Below, piece after piece: positions 42,291-48,526 of a stretch of DNA of 48,526 nt; the first letter of the stretch is position 1; each line of letters opens with the position of its first letter. This stretch comes from JANQLU01 sp964434955 (GTDB taxonomy: Bacteria; Planctomycetota; Planctomycetia; Pirellulales; Pirellulaceae). The translations under genes were made by a program, and so were the position numbers. The notes below the pieces were generated by a model that was not told the origin of the DNA, made no database searches, and worked only from the letters and a program-made list of their open reading frames with translations. Location: assembly GCA_964434955.1 (NCBI GenBank), contig CAYSXI010000014.1, forward strand, positions 1 to 48,526, given 5' to 3'.

Positions 42291-42735
42291 AGATATACTC
42301 CAACAATATTACTATTTGAATGCCGATGAAAAAGTTGACCAGGCGAACGTCCTTTTTTGCGGTTCGATTCGACTATTGCCGCGACCAGACGTTTGAAAGG
42401 CTCAAGTAAATCCGTTTTGCGAATCCAACTCGAAACGCAGCGAATTCCTTGGCAGTTTGCGCACTGTCAACGCAATTTGCAGATGGAATCGCAATATCAT
42501 GACGGATTTGCGCCCCAACAACAAGGGGCAAAATCACTCGATTCCTTGCAAAAATCCGCTAATTTGCCTCAAATCGCACAAGGTTTAGCGGTCGTAGAAC
42601 TCGATCCTGTGAACCGCAGCAATGCTCGAAAAATGAGCCGGCCTCTTGCGGTGAACGCCTCCCAACAACGAAACGCCTGGCCCCGCAACAAAAGATCGGC
42701 CAGCCTGTAGCAAATAATGACTGGCCAAGCCGGTC
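42291..42735. other. 445-base intergenic region upstream of rpsD
   Basis: It should hold the rpsD promoter and possibly a leader. A plus-strand open frame at 42357-42710 has no domain, signal peptide or start signal and is not called. I see no RNA gene. Confidence 0.45.
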
Positions 42736-43809
42736 TTAGCCCCTTGGTCTCAAAGTCAACTCAGGGATAAGCTCCTTGGCCAGGTCGCCAAGCTCATGGG
42801 GGTCCGAGAATATGCAAACGGGGACACCGACAATCGAGCGGTTCAATTTTGCCAGTCGTTCTTGATCAATCGGACGCGAAGACACCTGCCGAATGAACAA
42901 TCCGCGAACCTGTTCCGGGTAGCGCCGACAAATGGCCTTGTAGATTTCCGGATCCTTTTCACTCGAGTCGCCAATCAAAAGAAAACGGCGCTCGGGCATG
43001 TTTTTCAACAAGACGCAAATCTCGGCGCCTTTGCCCCTCCGCTTCATCGTGCGAACTTTCTTAAACATCTGATCGCGCCAACGAAAATCACGAAGGTGTA
43101 TCGAGCCCGTTGGAAACCCGCCACGCATCCGCAACTCCGAAAGCGGTTCGAATAGTTGCCAGGGACTGGAAGAAACATAATGAAACTGGGCACCGAGATC
43201 GGCCCAATCCTGGTAGATCTCGGCCATTCCTCCAACGCTGCGAAACTCCCTCAGAAAGGTATTGGCCAGCAACTCTTTCAAATTTCCAACATTGCTTATT
43301 TTGATGGTGTCATCCACATCCGACACAATTGACAGACCGCTGCTTTGGCAAAGCATCACGCTGCCTTCGTAAGTCGCATCGGGATTGGTGCTCGATCGGG
43401 CCGTCAACGACAACAGGCCATTTTCCAGGGCGCCCTCGTCGCGAATTCCTTTGAGTTCATCGTTTGTCAGATGGAAACTATTTCGAAAGTGCCCATTGCG
43501 ACCGGTGGGCTGGGCCAAGTGAACGCGTTTTGAACCAATCTGGATTTCAATTCGATGTCCTTTCTCGCCGATCGCGAAAAAGGGACGAATGCGCTCCTTG
43601 AAAGTCGGGGAAGAAAAACTGTCTGGGTCGACGCGCATCGCCCGCTGCAACAGTTTCAACATCATCTTTTTGCGAAACGTTACTTCACCTTGCTGGAAGG
43701 CGTACCCGGCCACAAAAACTTTCCACCCAACATCATCGGCGATCGCGTAGCTTGGATAAACGACCAAGCGCGAGTCCGAGGTTTTCGTTGCAATGGAAAA
43801 TGAAGGCAT
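42736..43809 (-). CDS. App1-type phosphatidate phosphatase catalytic domain protein
   Basis: The 357-residue protein has a beta-rich N-terminal part and then the App1/DUF2183-type HAD-like core: IVSDVDDTIKIS (DxDDT at 164-168), HYVSSSPWQLFEPLSELRMR, GSIHLRDFRW and RRFLLIGDSSEKDPEIYKAI. The yeast App1 enzyme dephosphorylates phosphatidate; bacterial members are mostly uncharacterised. No signal peptide is seen. The gene stands alone, about 450 bases upstream of rpsD on the same strand. Confidence 0.88.
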   Translation of the reverse strand: MPSFSIATKTSDSRLVVYPSYAIADDVGWKVFVAGYAFQQGEVTFRKKMMLKLLQRAMRVDPDSFSSPTFKERIRPFFAIGEKGHRIEIQIGSKRVHLAQPTGRNGHFRNSFHLTNDELKGIRDEGALENGLLSLTARSSTNPDATYEGSVMLCQSSGLSIVSDVDDTIKISNVGNLKELLANTFLREFRSVGGMAEIYQDWADLGAQFHYVSSSPWQLFEPLSELRMRGGFPTGSIHLRDFRWRDQMFKKVRTMKRRGKGAEICVLLKNMPERRFLLIGDSSEKDPEIYKAICRRYPEQVRGLFIRQVSSRPIDQERLAKLNRSIVGVPVCIFSDPHELGDLAKELIPELTLRPRG

Positions 43810-44210
43810 GAGAGCGACCGACTAAGGGAACCGCAGCAGTAGTATTTCAGTTTCGGTAAAAAGATCGCGGCGTCATTTTAGATTATTTCGTGGCCACCGC
43901 CAAAACGCCCGCTTGCAATGGAATTATATGGAAAGGGCGAATTATGTTCCTTTGATTAGCTCCCACCTTGGGCGAATTCACTGAAAAATAAGGGTAAATC
44001 CTAATCTTCAACTGCCTTTCATCAAAACCTGGCTGTGGCCTATATCTCTTGAGACCGCTGTTTGTACCAAATAAGGCAGCCATTCTCCGATGTGTCGTTG
44101 CTTGTTGATATTTACAAATGGCTCCGCTACTCGCGAATGAGAGCCGACTCCGTTCAGCCGTTTGTCGCTTGATAGCGCGTTTATCGCTAGACAGAGGATG
44201 GCGGGCGACA
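43810..44210. other. about 400-base intergenic region
   Basis: It lies upstream of the App1-like gene and past the DUF1559 terminator. Short open frames lack protein features. I see only a small hairpin near 44172-44190 (gatagcg / cgctatc-like). Confidence 0.4.
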
Positions 44211-44246
44211 CAAAAAAACCGAGGCGTCGAAATTCGACGCCTCGGC
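44211..44246 (-). terminator. rho-independent terminator of the DUF1559 gene
   Basis: A near-perfect 13-bp palindrome (ccgaggcgtcgaa / ttcgacgcctcgg) is followed on the minus strand by a T run (A run at 44212-44218). It lies about 50 bases past the stop codon. Confidence 0.9.
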
Positions 44247-44293
44247 TAACTTTTAAATCAATTGGCTTCTAACCAATTCTAATCGCAAGTCGA

Positions 44294-45358
44294 TTAAAAT
44301 TCGGTTTCGAATTCGCCGTCGTTTGAACCGTACAGCGAGTACAGAGTACGCCAGTCAGTGTTACGTGGAATAACTTCGATCGAGCAATCGCCGCGAGCAA
44401 AGTTAGCACCAGCTGGGTGCATAGCACCGAAGCCAACCCAGCTAGAATCATGAGCAGAACCGATCATCGTGTAAGGTCGGCCAGATGGGTTAACGCCAAG
44501 CGAGCTAGGATCAGTATTCCAAGGAATACCACCACGACCGCGAGCCAAACCACCCCAGCACCATGACAAACCACGGTTACGAGTGTTGTTGTTGATCGAA
44601 CCGATGTACTCACCCATCATGATCGTGTTCGAAGAACCGTCACGGATGGTTTCAAGAGTGATTCGGTTACGAGAAGACATAGCACCAACGTATGGACGTC
44701 GGTTAACGTCTGGGTGACGACCACCAGAGAATGCACCAGCGCAACCTAGGTAGTTCGTTCGACCAAAGTTCGACGAGTAATCGTAGTCTGGCCAGTAAAG
44801 AAGACCCATAGCGTCAGAAGTCGTGCTTCCAACGGTAACAGGCTGAGTAGCACCAGCGATTTGGATGTATGCGTCTTGGATATCATCTGATGGGCAGATG
44901 GTGTGAGGCATACGAGTGAAAGCGACGGTAGCAGACCCAGGAACAGTACCGAACCATGAGTACATGGAATCGAATTCGTCCAAGAACTTGTACAAGTTGT
45001 GAGCTTCAGTTCCCCATACGGTGTACAGGTTGTTCATTTCGTTGAAAGGCATAACAAGGCCCATGAACGAAGTTTGCTGAGCTCGACCCCAGTAGAATTC
45101 TGAAGAAGAAACAATCCAGTCTGCGTAGAAGTCAACAGCGTTAGCGTGACCAAGCGTTCCAGGTGGAAGACGCTTGTAAGAATCGTGGAATGTGTGCGAA
45201 GCGATAGCGAACTGACGCAATCGGTTAGCACAGTCCGTACGACGTGCAGCTTCACGAACTTGCTGAACTGCTGGAAGCAACAATGCGATCAGAATACCGA
45301 TAATGGCGATAACGACCAAAAGTTCAACCAGTGTGAAACCCTTACGAGATTTCGACAT
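44294..45358 (-). CDS. DUF1559 prepilin-like (type II pseudopilin-like) protein
   Basis: The 354-residue protein begins with a prepilin leader and methylation motif, KGFTLVELLVVIAIIGILIA, then LLLPAVQQVREAARR, both diagnostic of DUF1559 proteins. The middle has CANRLRQFAIASHTFHDSY and GSSNTIMMGEYIGS. The C-terminal signature HPAGANFARGD is an H-x9-D form where the family usually has H-x9-DG; here Cys follows the Asp. These proteins are abundant in planctomycetes and probably processed by a prepilin peptidase. ATG 45358 is supported by GGAGGG six bases upstream. Codon choice is strongly biased (many GGT, CGT, AAC), which suggests high expression. It may be a substrate of the secretin locus upstream in the window, but that is inference. 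Confidence 0.93.
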   Translation of the reverse strand: MSKSRKGFTLVELLVVIAIIGILIALLLPAVQQVREAARRTDCANRLRQFAIASHTFHDSYKRLPPGTLGHANAVDFYADWIVSSSEFYWGRAQQTSFMGLVMPFNEMNNLYTVWGTEAHNLYKFLDEFDSMYSWFGTVPGSATVAFTRMPHTICPSDDIQDAYIQIAGATQPVTVGSTTSDAMGLLYWPDYDYSSNFGRTNYLGCAGAFSGGRHPDVNRRPYVGAMSSRNRITLETIRDGSSNTIMMGEYIGSINNNTRNRGLSWCWGGLARGRGGIPWNTDPSSLGVNPSGRPYTMIGSAHDSSWVGFGAMHPAGANFARGDCSIEVIPRNTDWRTLYSLYGSNDGEFETEF

Positions 45359-45492
45359 AAACAACCCTCCGTTAGGAATAGGAAAAAATAAGAAAACGAC
45401 TTTAAACTTCGAAAGCAGGCAATCGCCCGCGATAATTCCGTATGTATTTGGGTGAGACTTTGAGGGGAAACTTTTCTATTACTTAACGTTTT

Positions 45493-45498
45493 ATTCTA
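45493..45498 (-). promoter_or_regulatory. candidate -10 box for the DUF1559 gene
   Basis: TAGAAT on the minus strand lies about 135 bases upstream of ATG 45358, in an A/T-rich stretch, with TTTTTG about 18 bases before it. The match is weak. Confidence 0.25.
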
Positions 45499-45705
45499 AT
45501 TCGCTTCGACTTGCAACAAAAATTTAAAACGAAATACAAGTTTTTGCGAAACCAACGCCTGAAAGGTGGGTTAGTGGTGGATTTCCCGTAATAAAGGTAG
45601 GAGGCGTTCGTTTCTCATATTTCGTAATTGAGGGATTAAATCAATAGGAATTCATCAAATATCACCGATTTTTTGCAATTCCGCTCGCATTTCATCGCTT
45701 TTTCA

Positions 45706-45744
45706 GAAAAAAAATCCCCGACCCGCAGGAAGCGAATCGGGGAC
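45706..45744 (-). terminator. rho-independent terminator of the 54-residue lipoprotein gene
   Basis: The stem tccccga / tcgggga, with extra pairing inside, is followed on the minus strand by about nine Ts (A run at 45706-45714). It separates the lipoprotein transcript from DUF1559. Confidence 0.82.
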
Positions 45745-45914
45745 TTAAAGTGTCTATGAGAAGCAGATCACATTCAGAAAAAAGTTGATCTACGGGACAT
45801 TTTTTGTGCGATGCCCAACGCAATTCAGGCTCAAGTCCACTTCAAAAAGTGGTGATTAAGACCGGTGCTCGTTGAGACCCATCTCGGCTGCTTAACCCGA
45901 GCCATTTAGCTCGA

Positions 45915-46079
45915 TCACTCGATAGCTGCAGCTGCTCCGCCACCTTCTTCTTTTGGCGTGTCAATTTTTTCGTTTCCGCGATCTTTCACTTCAACGTTTC
46001 CTTTTGGCGTTGGTGAGCAACCAACGGTGAACAGACCAACGGCAGCAAGAATTGCCAACATAGAGATTTTCTTAAGCAT
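45915..46079 (-). CDS. 54-residue small lipoprotein
   Basis: The minus strand encodes MLKKISMLAILAAVGLFTVG followed by Cys21, a lipoprotein signal with lipobox TVGC. The short mature part is charged (PKGNVEVKDRGNEKIDTPKE) and ends GGGAAAAIE. GAGGA lies six bases before ATG 46079. A strong terminator follows about 170 bases on. Small lipoproteins of this kind often lie next to DUF1559 genes in planctomycetes. The role is unknown. Confidence 0.85.
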   Translation of the reverse strand: MLKKISMLAILAAVGLFTVGCSPTPKGNVEVKDRGNEKIDTPKEEGGGAAAAIE

Positions 46080-46650
46080 TTGAATTCCTCGATAAGAGAT
46101 GATTTGAGAACTGTCTTTTCAGAACGGGTGTTCGCTCAGTGTTATCGAACCAGTATAGCCAGCTATTATTCCACTAAAAGCACGAAAGGCCCGTTTTTGG
46201 GATGATTTCGGGGGTTCCAACGCCACTGCCTGCCAATTCTGAGGCCGAATATTCGATATTCCGACGCTCAATCAATACAAAGTGAACGGAGCGTTCACCT
46301 TGGGCAATTCCCCACCGCTCAAAAAGACTTACCTAACTCGACTACGAATGTTCTTTGGCTTTTGGTTCGCTGAGGACAGAATCCTTTGCGAAAGATGGCC
46401 ACCCTAGAAAAAAACTGTCGCAGTGAAATTCCTATGATTTGGATTTCGCGAAAAGCTCCTTGTATTCCTGGCCGAATTACTCGCCGACCATTCTCCCCAT
46501 TCAAAATCGCTTGAACCTTTTCCGCCAAAGGAAATCTTTTGGTTGGCGGGGCATCGCCACTTGCTTCCGAGAATCCCGTAGCCCCGCGATGGCAACTTGT
46601 CACTGATTTCCAAGGTAATAAAAGCAATTCCTTATTTCCAAAAGGTGCCA
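46080..46650. other. about 570-base divergent intergenic region
   Basis: It lies between the small lipoprotein (minus) and a plus-strand gene. It contains a perfect 7-bp inverted repeat at 46282-46298. A minus-strand frame at 46319-46651 has no recognisable features and is not called. Confidence 0.4.
46282..46298. promoter_or_regulatory. perfect inverted repeat, possible operator
   Basis: GTGAACG and CGTTCAC flank GAG. It lies in the divergent region upstream of the lipoprotein and the small protein at 46651, so it could be a repressor site or a hairpin. Confidence 0.3.
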
Positions 46651-47013
46651 ATGAACGAAATGAAAACTCCCTATTCAGGTGAATGGGTCGGCTATTTCCG
46701 TGATGAACGGGCTACCCCCCCGCATGACCAAGGCTGGATGCAGATGTATCTGGAGATCAATGAGGGCCAGATTCGAGGCGAAGGTACCGACTATGTAGGG
46801 CCCTGGAAAATTGCCGGAGTGATGGATGTTGCCGAGGGCTCGGTCAGCTGGACCAAAACCTATTTTGGTCAACATGACGTTTCCTACCGCGGGAAACTCG
46901 TCGAAGACTCCATTCGTGGCATCTGGAAGATTGATGAAGATTGCGGCGAATTCCACGTTTGGCCGAAATACTTGGCTCATCTCTATGAGTCCTATTTGCC
47001 GAATCTCAAATAG
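46651..47013 (+). CDS. small soluble protein of unknown function
   Basis: The 120-residue product begins MNEMKTPYSGEWVGYFRDER and has alternating strands: GWMQMYLEINEGQIRGEGTD, GVMDVAEGSVSWTKTYFGQH and DSIRGIWKIDEDCGEFHVWP. This suggests a small beta-barrel. It has no signal peptide. ATG 46651 is chosen over TTG 46597 because AAAGGTG lies just before it. I recognise no family. It precedes rpmI by about 170 bases, where infC is found in many bacteria. Confidence 0.75.
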   Translation: MNEMKTPYSGEWVGYFRDERATPPHDQGWMQMYLEINEGQIRGEGTDYVGPWKIAGVMDVAEGSVSWTKTYFGQHDVSYRGKLVEDSIRGIWKIDEDCGEFHVWPKYLAHLYESYLPNLK

Positions 47014-47186
47014 ACAAAAATGCCCAGGCATTCAACTGAACGGCCTTCCCGGTCAGAAAATTGCAATTTCAGGCGGAAAAGCATGAATTCCCCCTTTCGC
47101 AGTTTCCGGCCAAAAAATAAAATCTGACGTTTCAAATCTCGAAATCCGCCGATTGTGGCTTGTGATAAATTAGAAAGAAGGGCGCC

Positions 47187-47393
47187 ATGTCCTCAAAAAT
47201 GAAAACACACAAAGGTACCAAAAAGCGTTTCCGGCTTACTGCCAAAGGAAAAGCGAAGCATCGCTCTGCCGGTACCAGCCATCTGAACTCTCGGGTTTCT
47301 CAGAAGCGAAAACGAAATCTGCGTGGAACAACGGTGCTTCATGAGAGCATGGTACCCACGATCAAAGAGTCACTTGGAAAATACAGCTCCTAG
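47187..47393 (+). CDS. rpmI: 50S ribosomal protein L35
   Basis: The 68-residue basic protein has the L35 start MSSKMKTHKGTKKRFRLTAK, then KAKHRSAGTSHLNSRVSQKR and LRGTTVLHESMVPTIKESLG. AGAAGGG lies upstream of the ATG. It is followed by rplT and pheS, the usual order, though infC is not upstream. Confidence 0.97.
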   Translation: MSSKMKTHKGTKKRFRLTAKGKAKHRSAGTSHLNSRVSQKRKRNLRGTTVLHESMVPTIKESLGKYSS

Positions 47394-47651
47394 ATCTTCG
47401 TACTCGGACATTCGTTCGCGGAACAATCGTTCATAAGCTTCGATCTGAATCCCTGCGGGTTCCTCGAAGCGCCGCAAGGTCCGGCGGCAAATTCGTGACC
47501 AATGACAATACTTACGACATTCGTTTAAGAAACGCGCGGGTTTGAACTCTTTGGCTTCAATCACCCAACATTCTTCTGAGAAGATCACCTTCCCTGGGAG
47601 AACGTTGGCGAGTCTCAAAGGACCTTGCGGGTGGATGAAAGGAAAAACCAA
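47370..47651 (-). other. possible antisense open frame in the rpmI-rplT gap
   Basis: A 93-residue minus-strand frame starting at TTG 47651 fills the 257-base gap, overlapping rpmI by 24 bases and the rplT start by one base. Its content looks protein-like (FSEECWVIEAKEFKPARFLN and ERLFRERMSEYEDLGAVFSK), but it has no ATG near the start, and a stop lies three codons upstream. No family was recognised. It may be real, or a by-product of an unusual leader for rplT. Confidence 0.3.
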
Positions 47652-48007
47652 TGCGAACTACCAAGGGCGCCGCTCGCAACCGCGCCAAGAAACGGCTTTT
47701 CAAACGCGCCAAAGGTTATCGGGGCGGTCGCGGCAATCTGCTGCGGACTGTTAAGGAAACGCTGATTCGGTCCGGCCAGTATGCCTTCCGTGACCGAAAA
47801 GTCCGAAAGCGGAAATTCCGACAGCTGTGGATCACGAGAATCAACGCGGCGTGCCGCATGCGAGGCATCTCGTACAGCAATTTGATCAATGGCTTGAACA
47901 AGGCAAATGTTCAGCTGAACCGAAAGAGTCTCGCTGAGATCGCTGTCTTTGACCCCAAGGGCTTTGATGTCATTGTCGAAACCGCGAAGGGCGCTCTCTC
48001 GGCCTGA
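47651..48007 (+). CDS. rplT: 50S ribosomal protein L20
   Basis: The 118-residue protein has the L20 features RNRAKKRLFKRAKGYRGGRG, SGQYAFRDRKVRKRKFRQLW, ITRINAACRMRGISYSNLIN and LNRKSLAEIAVFDPKGFD. It binds 23S rRNA early in large-subunit assembly and in some bacteria represses its own operon. AAAGGA lies before the ATG. The spacing from rpmI, 257 bases, is larger than usual. Confidence 0.97.
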   Translation: MRTTKGAARNRAKKRLFKRAKGYRGGRGNLLRTVKETLIRSGQYAFRDRKVRKRKFRQLWITRINAACRMRGISYSNLINGLNKANVQLNRKSLAEIAVFDPKGFDVIVETAKGALSA

Positions 48008-48036
48008 GAATAAGAGACTAAATTTGATATAAATCG

Positions 48037-48063
48037 GGAGAGCCAAACGCTCTCCTTTTTTTG
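48037..48063 (+). terminator. rho-independent terminator or attenuator between rplT and pheS
   Basis: The stem ggagag / ctctcc with a 7-base loop is followed by eight Ts. It lies 30 bases after the rplT stop and about 40 before pheS, so pheS may be attenuated or have its own promoter. Confidence 0.85.
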
Positions 48064-48100
48064 TGCTTTTACTTGATCCCGAAAGACCGGAATTTGAATC

Positions 48101-48430
48101 ATGCCGCTGGCTGAATTCATCGAAGAATTGGAAAACGTCACGTCCGAAGCTGACCAGGCATTCGCGAACGCCAACACCGACGAAATGCTCGAGGAAGCTC
48201 GGGTTGAATTTCTGGGTGCCAAGAAAGGCCGTCTCAAAGATGTCCAGAAAATGATGGGCTCCGTTGAGAAGGAAGACAAACCGGCGGCCGGTCAGAAACT
48301 GAATGAATCAAAGCAGAAGATTCAGCTTGCGTTCGACGAAGCAAAAGGCCGTTTGAGCCAGTCGTCCAGTCAAACCAGGGACCCCAAGTTTGATCCGAGC
48401 CTGCCCGGCAACCGGCCACGGGTCGGCCGA
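48101..48430 (+). CDS. pheS: phenylalanyl-tRNA synthetase alpha chain, N-terminal part, cut by contig end
   Basis: The frame starts MPLAEFIEELENVTSEADQA and follows the PheS N-terminal coiled-coil pattern: EEARVEFLGAKKGRLKDVQK, KPAAGQKLNESKQKIQLAFD, then DPSLPGNRPRVGR. At about residue 110, where the family continues HPLTQT, the sequence turns into an inverted copy of bases 48326-48388 and the frame ends after GVPCLTGRLA. The catalytic domain is therefore absent because of the contig end. The enzyme charges tRNA-Phe with PheT. Confidence 0.9.
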
Positions 48431-48526
48431 CTTGGGGTCCCTTGTTTGACTGGAAGACTGGCTTAAACGGCCTTTTGCTTCGTCGAAAGCAAGAGGCCGT
48501 TTAAGCCAGTCTTCCAGTCAAACAAG
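48326..48526. repeat. fold-back inverted repeat plus partial direct copy at the contig end
   Basis: Bases 48326-48388 and 48431-48493 are inverted copies of 63 bases with four differences. Bases 48494-48526 are a 33-base direct copy of 48346-48378. The differences are at third codon positions and synonymous in the pheS frame, so the copy probably comes from a related strain or gene. Confidence 0.85.

Noticed and set aside
42357..42710. 117-residue plus-strand open frame upstream of rpsD
   Set aside because: It has no recognisable features and a composition like intergenic sequence.
46282..46298. LexA-type operator
   Set aside because: The spacing between GAAC and GTTC is five bases, not the four of the Gram-positive LexA box, and no SOS gene is adjacent.
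46319..46651. 110-residue minus-strand open frame in a gap
   Set aside because: No signal, domain or ribosome binding site was found, and it abuts the true start of the gene at 46651.
1..48526. CRISPR array, IS element or prophage
   Set aside because: I saw no regularly spaced repeats, transposase or phage structural genes. The repeats present are protein-coding minisatellites or the terminal fold-back.

Overview
The window looks like one complete contig from a member of the Planctomycetota, most likely a Pirellulales/Pirellulaceae-type bacterium at about 50% GC. The evidence is the content: a DUF1549/DUF1553 protein with planctomycete-type cytochrome motifs, a DUF1559 prepilin, a GH38-like protein coupled to cmk and plsC, a MoeA fused to a substrate-binding domain, and a lipoprotein ending in a tyrosine-rich tail. 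Several genes use GTG or TTG starts backed by clear Shine-Dalgarno sequences. The left edge cuts the DUF1553 gene, a 10-N gap lies inside it, and the right edge ends in a fold-back inverted repeat inside pheS, so both ends are assembly ends.

Layout. 1-3.9 kb (minus): truncated cytochrome/DUF1553 protein, a small membrane protein and a TIM-barrel isomerase/epimerase. 4.1-15 kb (minus): an envelope-spanning secretion/pilus-like locus. It has a PilM-PilN fusion, two single-span proteins in the PilO and PilP positions, then a terminator, a 0.5-kb gap and a large secretin. 15.5-19.7 kb (plus): GH38-like protein, cytidylate kinase and acyltransferase, coupled by 4-nt overlaps. 19.8-24.1 kb: membrane protein, gamma-glutamyltranspeptidase, and convergent glutamine-dependent NAD synthetase. 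24.5-29.8 kb (plus): double zinc-ribbon membrane protein, methyltransferase and two related secreted lipocalin-like proteins. 29.8-32.7 kb (minus): HlyD-type adaptor with a terpenoid-cyclase-fold protein. 32.9-36.6 kb (minus): two MoeA paralogues and a hotdog thioesterase. 36.7-39.2 kb: divergent Cys/Gly-rich lipoprotein and TPR protein. 39.2-43.8 kb (minus): map, lpd, rpsD and an App1-type phosphatase. 44.3-46.1 kb (minus): DUF1559 prepilin-like protein and a 54-residue lipoprotein. 46.6 kb to the end (plus): small conserved-looking protein, rpmI, rplT and the start of pheS.

The most unusual material is in the secretin locus. Two adjacent, otherwise dissimilar proteins carry the same Gly-rich module at nearly the same depth, each with two copies of MxAPxAGGG, and the fused PilM-PilN protein ends in a lysine/alanine/aspartate repeat tail. 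Other notable items are the lipoprotein whose 32 non-lipobox cysteines fall in groups of four, the adaptor plus cyclase-fold pair, and the terminal pheS repeat whose arm differences are all synonymous. I found no CRISPR array, IS element, rRNA or convincing tRNA.
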